Assembly (NCBI GenBank): GCA_900549485.1
Contig: UROG01000020.1
Span: 1-45,333, forward strand
Source: an uncultured Eubacteriales bacterium
GTDB lineage: Bacteria > Bacillota > Clostridia > Oscillospirales > Oscillospiraceae
DNA length: 45,333 nt
Direction of reading: 5' to 3'
Below the pieces are notes generated by a model, which made no database searches, was not told the origin of the DNA, and saw nothing but the letters and a program-made list of their open reading frames with translations. Made by a program: the position numbers and the translations under genes. Shown here piece after piece: positions 40,631 to 45,333 of this stretch (position 1 is its first letter; the number at the start of each line of letters is the position of its first letter).

Positions 40631-42028
40631 ATGCCGATAAATATAAAGACACGGTTTACAAAGCTGAACGCACGACGTTTATGCGGCAGCGCAAAGTGTT
40701 TTTTTAGATGGAAATATGCGGCTCCGTCAGTATTATTTGCCTGCATTTTTGCTGCAATGCTCTTTTTTAATTTTTATACGCCGCTGTTATGCGATGATTA
40801 TGCGTATGCTTTTAATTTCAGCGACGGCTCCCGCATAGAAAGGATCGTAGACATACTGCCGTCAATGACTGCTCACAGAATATACGCAAACGGACGAGTT
40901 TTTTCACATTTTTTTGTCCAGTTATTTGTTATGACGGGAAAAAGTGTGTTCAACATAGTCAATGCGCTTGTTTCGACGGGACTGATCGCGGTTTTGTATG
41001 CTTTTATAAAATCCGAAGACAGGATCAGGGATATTGTATGTATGCTGGCGGAAGTTTTTTTGATTTGGTGCTTTACGCCTGATTTCGGACAGACGTTTTT
41101 GTGGCTGTCCGGCTCCTGCAATTATTCATGGGCAATGTTTTTCACGCTTCTCTTTATTTATCCGTACTATATATCCGTTGTAGTGCCTGACAAACGCGTA
41201 TTCAGACGGAATTTGATATACTGCATTCTCTTTCTTGCAGTTGCCGCTATCGCCGGCGGGTATTCCGAAAGCGCATCCTTGGCGGCGATATTCACTGCGG
41301 CTTGCCTTATGGCGTATAGCCGCGTGAAAAGGCGAAAAACAGACATTCTTCTGCTTTGCGGCCTTATCTTTTCGGCTTTGGGTTATGTTTTTTTGATGTC
41401 TGCTCCATCTGAATTGACGGGAAGAAGTGCGTCCGCAGTGTTTGACCTGACAGGGTTTTTGTACAACCTGCTATATACTGTTTCTTTTACATTAAGCAGT
41501 CAGAAAGAGATGTATTGTATTTTTGCTTTTCTGTTTATTGCGGGAATAACGTATAAAATTGACGGCACGGTGATTTTTATATCGACTGCGCTGTTCTTGG
41601 GCGGTGTGGGATCTGCCGCGGCGTTTGCTTTTGCAAAATATTGTCCGCCGAGAGCCTTGATCACGACTACGGTATATACAACGCTTGCAATTGCACTTTT
41701 GCTTAAAGCGCTGTGGACAAAAACAGACAAAAGAATAATATGTGCCTGCATTGCCGTATTGGGCGTAGTATTTTTGTGCGCATTTGCAAAGGGAGCTTAC
41801 GATATTGCGATAAATAATACCGTTTCAAACAGAAGAACTGAGATAATCGCCGAGGCAAAGCTGAGCGGGGATAAAACCGTCGTCCTGCCTGTGTATACAC
41901 CGGCAACGAAATATTTCGCATCGGCAGGCAACGAGGAGATCGCGGAATATTGGGGCAATTGGATAAATGCTGCAATGGCGAACTACTACGGACTTGATTA
42001 TGTTGTCGCGGAGGGAGCGCAGAGGTAA
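40631..42028 (+). CDS. Polytopic membrane protein, DUF6056-like (GT-C fold suspected)
   Basis: A 465-residue protein with roughly ten to twelve hydrophobic helices. After the first helix comes the acidic LLCDDYAYAFNFS motif, then RIYANGRVFSHFFVQ, WLSGSCNYSWAMF and GYSESASLAAIF. The DDY near the outside face and the NGR block are what DUF6056 proteins show, thought to be GT-C-like glycosyltransferases. Base composition is noticeably more AT-rich than its neighbours. GGAGG seven bases before the ATG gives a firm start. The protein seems short for the family; see the frame at 42070. Confidence 0.65.
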   Translation: MPINIKTRFTKLNARRLCGSAKCFFRWKYAAPSVLFACIFAAMLFFNFYTPLLCDDYAYAFNFSDGSRIERIVDILPSMTAHRIYANGRVFSHFFVQLFVMTGKSVFNIVNALVSTGLIAVLYAFIKSEDRIRDIVCMLAEVFLIWCFTPDFGQTFLWLSGSCNYSWAMFFTLLFIYPYYISVVVPDKRVFRRNLIYCILFLAVAAIAGGYSESASLAAIFTAACLMAYSRVKRRKTDILLLCGLIFSALGYVFLMSAPSELTGRSASAVFDLTGFLYNLLYTVSFTLSSQKEMYCIFAFLFIAGITYKIDGTVIFISTALFLGGVGSAAAFAFAKYCPPRALITTTVYTTLAIALLLKALWTKTDKRIICACIAVLGVVFLCAFAKGAYDIAINNTVSNRRTEIIAEAKLSGDKTVVLPVYTPATKYFASAGNEEIAEYWGNWINAAMANYYGLDYVVAEGAQR

Positions 42029-42069
42029 AAACGTTTTAAAGTGATGCTCTCGATTGACAAATATATTAT

Positions 42070-42297
42070 TTGAATATAAAAATCGGCTCTGTCCTCGACG
42101 AAACGGGGAGAGACGCGGCATGGTCTGGTGATTATTACACAGAAAATCTGACCAGTCCAAAAAGCAGCTGCTACAATGAAAACAAGGATATTTTCTCAAC
42201 AGACATTGATCTGAAAGACGGACAGTATGTCATGATCGACAGCGGAAATGTGTTTTTTACGCCTTATCAGGGCAAACCGACGCTCGGGTTTAAGTGA
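42070..42297 (+). pseudogene. 75-codon fragment, probably the C-terminal part of a larger protein
   Basis: The frame uses good codons (GNVFFTPYQGKPTLGFK at the end, DYYTENLTSPKSSCYNE in the middle) but begins only at a TTG with no ribosome-binding site, shortly after an in-frame stop. It follows the DUF6056-like gene by 41 bases on the same strand. It could be the detached C-terminus of that gene after a frame or nonsense lesion, or the remnant of a separate gene. I do not recognise the domain. Confidence 0.45.
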
Positions 42298-42384
42298 TTT
42301 TATATATTTATCCAAGAAATGTCCGACGAAATTCGCCTGAAATTCGTTAAAAAACACAAAAATGCATTTTCTGAAATTTTTGTG

Positions 42385-42412
42385 TTGACATACGGAAAAG
42401 CTGATGTATAAT
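42385..42412 (+). promoter_or_regulatory. Promoter of the lysine riboswitch transcript
   Basis: TTGACA (42385-42390), 16-base spacer, TATAAT (42407-42412). An A/T-rich stem (AACACAAAAAT / ATTTTTGTGTT, 42353-42386) ends on the -35 box and may stop upstream transcripts. Confidence 0.8.
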
Positions 42413-42424
42413 GTGGGCAATTGA

Positions 42425-42600
42425 ACAAAGATGATAGAGGCGCGGTCGTCATCAGTAGCACCGTTGAAGGATGCGGATACATCCGGTGTGAAAGGGTCTG
42501 CCGCCGAAGGGTACACGGTTTTCCGGCCGGGTATGCCTGGGGCTTGAGATAACATCTCAAGGACTGTCACTTCGTAAGGAGTGGAGGGCTGTCGGACATA
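42425..42600 (+). ncRNA. Lysine riboswitch (L box)
   Basis: The leader carries the conserved L-box blocks in order: ATAGAGGCGCG (about 42434), CAGTAGCACCGTTGAAGGAT (from 42452), GAAAGGGTCTGCCGCCGAAG (from 42490), the CCGGGTATGCCTGGGGC stem, and GGACTGTCACTTCGTAAGG, closing at the 3' side with GGAGGGCTGTCGG. It binds L-lysine and switches off expression of what follows. A terminator stands between it and the transporter gene. Confidence 0.92.
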
Positions 42601-42617
42601 GACGATGGGTTTATTTC

Positions 42618-42660
42618 ATGTCATGAACAGTATCTTCTCTGTTCATGATATTTTTATTTT
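42618..42660 (+). terminator. Riboswitch-controlled attenuator
   Basis: TCATGAACAG (42621-42630) pairs with CTGTTCATGA (42639-42648) and is followed by TTTTTATTTT, directly before the ribosome-binding site of the transporter gene. It is the expected expression platform of the lysine riboswitch. Confidence 0.85.
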
Positions 42661-42676
42661 CAGGAGGTAAACTCTC

Positions 42677-44176
42677 ATGTCTATGGTCGGTACTTTTTGG
42701 GCGCTTGTCCCGCCGATAGTTGCAATCGTTCTTGCGCTTATAACCAAGGAAACGTATTCCTCTCTGTTCATCGGCATTGTTGTCGGCGCGCTGTTTCTCG
42801 GCGGCTTCAATCCTGTAGCTTCCCTCAACACCCTGCTTGAAGACGGCTTCCTTGCCGCTCTCGCCGATAATTGGAACGCCGGTATTTTCATGTTCCTTGT
42901 TCTTCTGGGAATCATGGTTGCCCTTATAAACGCCGCCGGCGGTTCCGCCGCATTCGGGCGCTGGGCCGTAAAGCATGTGCATACCCGCACAGGTGCGATA
43001 CTTGCCACGTTCCTTCTCGGCGTTCTGATTTTTGTTGACGACTATTTCAACTGCCTTACGGTCGGCTCGGTCATGCGTCCCGTGACTGACAGCCACAAGG
43101 TTTCCCGTGTAAAGCTGGCATGGCTGATCGATGCCACTGCCGCGCCGATCTGCATGATAGCACCCGTGTCCTCATGGGCGGCTGCTGTTTCCGCCACCGC
43201 GCAGGATCTGGACACCGGCATCTCCGGTATTCAGCTTTTTGTTCAGGCGATCCCCTTTAACTTCTACTCTCTGCTTACCATTGCATTCGTAATAATCATT
43301 ACTGTTATGGGCGTTGACTACGGTCCTATGGCAGCGGCTGAAATGAAGGCGCTTGCAGGCAATGTCGGCTCCCTCGGCAATGACGAGGAGACTGAAGTCG
43401 AAGGCGCAACCATCTGGGATATGCTCATCCCCGTTATCGTGCTTATTATCTGCTGCATCTGCGGTATGATGTATGTCGGCGGCTTCTGGTCAGGTGAGTC
43501 GCTGGTCGACTCCTTTGCAAACACTGACGCATCCGTCGGCCTCCCATGGGGCTGCATCATAGCGGTTATCATAACCTTCATTTACCTCATCTGCCGCCGC
43601 GTCATCACCTTCAAGAACGCTTGCGCCTGCATTTCCAAGGGCTTTGTCGCAATGGTTCCTGCTCTGCTTATACTCACCTTTGCTCTTACTCTCAAGAATA
43701 TGACCAGCGCACTCGGTGCTGCCGACTATGTTGCGGGTCTTGTTAAGGGCGCAGCTGCCGGTCTGTTCTCCATGCTGCCCGCAATCATCTTCCTTATCGC
43801 TCTCGGGCTTGCCTTTGCTACCGGCACCAGCTGGGGTACGTTCGGCATCCTTATCCCCATTGTTCTTCCCGTGTTCACGAACAACCCCGACCTGCTTATG
43901 ATAGGCATTTCCGCCTGCCTTGCAGGCGCTGTCTGCGGCGACCATATCTCCCCCATTTCCGATACGACCATCATGGCTTCCGCCGGTGCAAATGTCAATC
44001 ATATCTCCCACGTTGAGACACAGCTTCCCTATGCGCTTACCGTTGCGGCGGTCAGCTTTGTGTGCTTCATCCTTGCCGGATTTGTACGCAACGCGGTCAT
44101 CTGCCTTGCTGTCGGTATCGCACTGATCGTTGCCATCCTGTTCGTCATTCGTTCAAGACAGGCGAAGAACGCGTGA
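42677..44176 (+). CDS. NhaC-family transporter, probable lysine transporter (LysW-like)
   Basis: A 499-residue membrane protein with about twelve to thirteen helices of the NhaC family. Conserved blocks include FVDDYFNCLTVGSVMRPVTDSHKVSRVKLAWLIDATAAPICMIAPVSSWAA and ATGTSWGTFGILIPIVLPVF, GAVCGDHISPISDTTIMASAGA. NhaC-like proteins under lysine riboswitches are predicted lysine importers, and this gene sits behind such a riboswitch and attenuator. I therefore favour lysine uptake over Na+/H+ exchange. AGGAGG precedes the ATG. It is a single-gene unit. Confidence 0.85.
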   Translation: MSMVGTFWALVPPIVAIVLALITKETYSSLFIGIVVGALFLGGFNPVASLNTLLEDGFLAALADNWNAGIFMFLVLLGIMVALINAAGGSAAFGRWAVKHVHTRTGAILATFLLGVLIFVDDYFNCLTVGSVMRPVTDSHKVSRVKLAWLIDATAAPICMIAPVSSWAAAVSATAQDLDTGISGIQLFVQAIPFNFYSLLTIAFVIIITVMGVDYGPMAAAEMKALAGNVGSLGNDEETEVEGATIWDMLIPVIVLIICCICGMMYVGGFWSGESLVDSFANTDASVGLPWGCIIAVIITFIYLICRRVITFKNACACISKGFVAMVPALLILTFALTLKNMTSALGAADYVAGLVKGAAAGLFSMLPAIIFLIALGLAFATGTSWGTFGILIPIVLPVFTNNPDLLMIGISACLAGAVCGDHISPISDTTIMASAGANVNHISHVETQLPYALTVAAVSFVCFILAGFVRNAVICLAVGIALIVAILFVIRSRQAKNA

Positions 44177-44211
44177 TTTTACAAAATCAGTAAAGTAGAA
44201 TATGCTATACC

Positions 44212-44247
44212 AAAGGGGCTGCCTCAATTGGGGCAGCCCCTTTTTTT
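44212..44247 (+). terminator. Strong intrinsic terminator of the NhaC-family gene
   Basis: AAAGGGGCTGCC (44212-44223) pairs with GGCAGCCCCTTT (44232-44243) and runs into seven T (44241-44247). Confidence 0.93.
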
Positions 44248-44277
44248 CAAATAACCCAAAAGTCCTTTGGAACGCCG

Positions 44278-44316
44278 AAAAAATCAGCCTGTTCATACGA
44301 ACAAGCTGATTTTTTG
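44278..44316 (-). terminator. Terminator of the CdhC-like gene
   Basis: AAAAAATCAGC (44278-44287 region) pairs with GCTGATTTTTT (44305-44315), with an inner TGTTC/GAACA. On the minus strand it ends in six T, five bases after the stop codon. Confidence 0.85.
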
Positions 44317-44320
44317 CTTT

Positions 44321-45049
44321 TTAGCGGTGTTCCGCACCCTTGGAGCCGATACCGAAGTGAAGCTCCTTCATACCGTCAACCTCTTCACAGACGTCCTTGA
44401 GCGCACAAACCGTGCAGTCAGTGGGCAGACCTTCAAGAATGTGGGTGAGTGTTCCGGTAACGGCGGCTGCTTTCTTTGCGATATCCTTCATTGCGGAATA
44501 ATCGAATGACGGATCGGTAATAAAAATGACCGTCGCGGCGACAACATTGGCGTTCTTCCTGTACTCGGCAATGTAATCCATGCCGACGGATCTGAAGCTG
44601 ATGCCTTTTCTGAGCGCGTCCCGGCTTACACGGATCTGCTCACGGTAAGATTCAGGGGACATACGCACCATATAGCCTTCAGGATAAACGTGGTATTTGG
44701 AAAACTCGATATCCTTGAGCGTGCGATAGATGACTTCATCGTCTCCGTCAATATCGCCTATGCGCAGAAGGACGATACGGGCAAAATCACAGTCGCCCCT
44801 GATCTCACCCATGTCGGGACCGTACAGCAGAACCTGATCCCCGCTGACAAGCCCGGCGTTTGAAGTGAACAGGAGGTAGTTTGCGCTTCCTTTGCCGCTT
44901 GCGCCAAGCTCATAAGCGGCGTCCTTCTGGAGCACAAGCTCGCTCGAACCAAGATCGTGCCATTTGTCGTTTGCATTAAAGCTCCATTTTTTAGGAGAAC
45001 CCTTTAAAAGCTCCAGTGTGTTTTCAATAAGGTGATTATACAGCTCCAT
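44321..45049 (-). CDS. Iron-sulfur protein resembling the CO dehydrogenase/acetyl-CoA synthase beta-subunit family
   Basis: A 242-residue soluble protein. The C-terminal third has CTVCALKDVC (three cysteines) and KELHFGIG, which recall part of the CdhC/ACS family. Further cysteines expected for an A-cluster, notably a CGC motif, are absent, so acetyl-CoA synthase activity is not supported. It follows a 55-residue membrane protein by three bases and lies downstream of an acyl-CoA dehydratase activase gene. A role in that low-potential iron-sulfur system is likely but unspecified. The assignment is tentative. Confidence 0.5.
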   Translation of the reverse strand: MELYNHLIENTLELLKGSPKKWSFNANDKWHDLGSSELVLQKDAAYELGASGKGSANYLLFTSNAGLVSGDQVLLYGPDMGEIRGDCDFARIVLLRIGDIDGDDEVIYRTLKDIEFSKYHVYPEGYMVRMSPESYREQIRVSRDALRKGISFRSVGMDYIAEYRKNANVVAATVIFITDPSFDYSAMKDIAKKAAAVTGTLTHILEGLPTDCTVCALKDVCEEVDGMKELHFGIGSKGAEHR

Positions 45050-45052
45050 ACC

Positions 45053-45220
45053 TTAGAACACCTGGTCTACCTTCTTGCGGTCGAACATCAGATTGACCTG
45101 CTTATATGCCCAGCCGAGAACCTTCTGGTCAAGATTCCAGAAATAGACGATAAACAGAACAACGACAGTCACAAGAAGCACCTTTACCAGGGAAAATACG
45201 AATTTAAGGAATTTTTCCAT
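45053..45220 (-). CDS. 55-residue single-pass membrane protein
   Basis: A short frame starting MEKFLKFVFSLVKVLLVTVV, with one hydrophobic helix (about residues 6-27) and a basic, soluble tail ending DRKKVDQVF. It starts about 50 bases after the activase stop and ends three bases before the CdhC-like start, so the three are one unit. AAAGGAG lies 12-18 bases upstream of the ATG. No family recognised. Confidence 0.65.
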   Translation of the reverse strand: MEKFLKFVFSLVKVLLVTVVVLFIVYFWNLDQKVLGWAYKQVNLMFDRKKVDQVF

Positions 45221-45268
45221 TAAAAATTATATGCTCCTTTCGTTAATTGAGAAAAGCGTCAGAGACAA

Positions 45269-45333
45269 TTACTTTTTAGCAAGACCCTTCTGGCGGGCAT
45301 ACTCGGCAGCGCCGAGAGCGCCCATGAGCTGAG
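45269..45333 (-). CDS. C-terminus of a 2-hydroxyacyl-CoA dehydratase activase (BadF/BcrA/HgdC family), partial
   Basis: Only the last 21 codons lie in the window, running off its right edge. The sequence QLMGALGAAEYARQKGLAKK is the ending seen in HgdC-type ATPases, which inject an electron into 2-hydroxyacyl-CoA dehydratases or double-cubane reductases at the cost of ATP. The call rests on this short stretch alone. It implies fermentation of amino acids or hydroxy acids by a strict anaerobe. Confidence 0.6.
   Translation of the reverse strand, partial: QLMGALGAAEYARQKGLAKK

Noticed and set aside
42070..42297. Independent small gene with a normal start
   Set aside because: No ribosome-binding site and only a TTG start shortly after an in-frame stop. 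It is listed as a probable fragment instead.
44321..45049. Acetyl-CoA synthase catalytic subunit
   Set aside because: Only CxxC-x5-C is present. The remaining A-cluster cysteines and the CGC motif are absent and the protein is far too short.

Overview
The window reads as a chromosome segment of a strictly anaerobic, spore-forming member of the Clostridia (Firmicutes; an Oscillospirales/Christensenellales-like relative is my guess). The evidence is spoIIR, a SigH-type sigma factor, a lysine riboswitch, a group 4 membrane-bound [NiFe] hydrogenase and, at the right edge, the C-terminus of a 2-hydroxyacyl-CoA dehydratase activase. Genes are GC-rich and dense, with overlapping ATGA/TTGA junctions and many TTG or GTG starts. 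I saw no tRNA, rRNA, insertion sequence or CRISPR array.

Layout. 1-4284 (minus): GH13 alpha-glucosidase, ispE, spoIIR and a fumarylacetoacetate-hydrolase-family gene. Two of the gene gaps carry hairpins that bury the next Shine-Dalgarno. 4651-17984 (plus): one long hydrogenase locus, hypF-hypC-hypD-hypE, NuoC-like and NiFe large subunits, hypA, Mrp-type Na+/H+ antiporter subunits, NuoH-like, NuoB-like and a four-cluster ferredoxin subunit. This is an Mbh-type enzyme, expected to couple reduced ferredoxin oxidation and H2 formation to ion export. 18007-18618: sigH. 18695-20210 (plus): a YolD-like gene and an S24 (CI/LexA-type) repressor behind a promoter with a perfect palindrome, followed by an untranslated 14-bp-period repeat array that ends in a terminator made of array units. 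20356-26119 (minus): FHA-FtsW/RodA, class B PBP, ABC-F ATPase and a YdcF-like gene. 26249-28232 (minus): an ECF sigma factor, two small double-glycine-leader peptides and an HExxH protein. The two peptide units share a TGTAAC-N16-CGTA promoter. 28403-30397: dut, a TetR regulator and a PAP2-like membrane protein.

30491-37284: a catabolic operon (DapA-family aldolase/lyase, FAD oxidoreductase, substrate-binding protein, two permeases) with a divergent IclR regulator, operator palindromes, and a hairpin in each of its three larger gene gaps. 37389-40119 (minus): rpsO and pnp with a stem-loop leader. 40256-42297: an AT-richer patch with a small XRE regulator, a DUF6056-like membrane protein and a C-terminal-looking fragment. 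42385-44247 (plus): lysine riboswitch, attenuator and NhaC-family transporter. 44278-45333 (minus): a CdhC-like Fe-S protein, a 55-residue membrane protein and the activase fragment.

Most unusual element: the array at 19850-20213, with 26 units in exact 14-nt register. Positions 1-6 of each unit are nearly fixed (AC[AG][TG]AA) while the other eight vary. It is 22% GC, noncoding, and probably the 3' end of the S24 repressor transcript. The second candidate is the ECF/leader-peptide/HExxH locus at 26249-28232.
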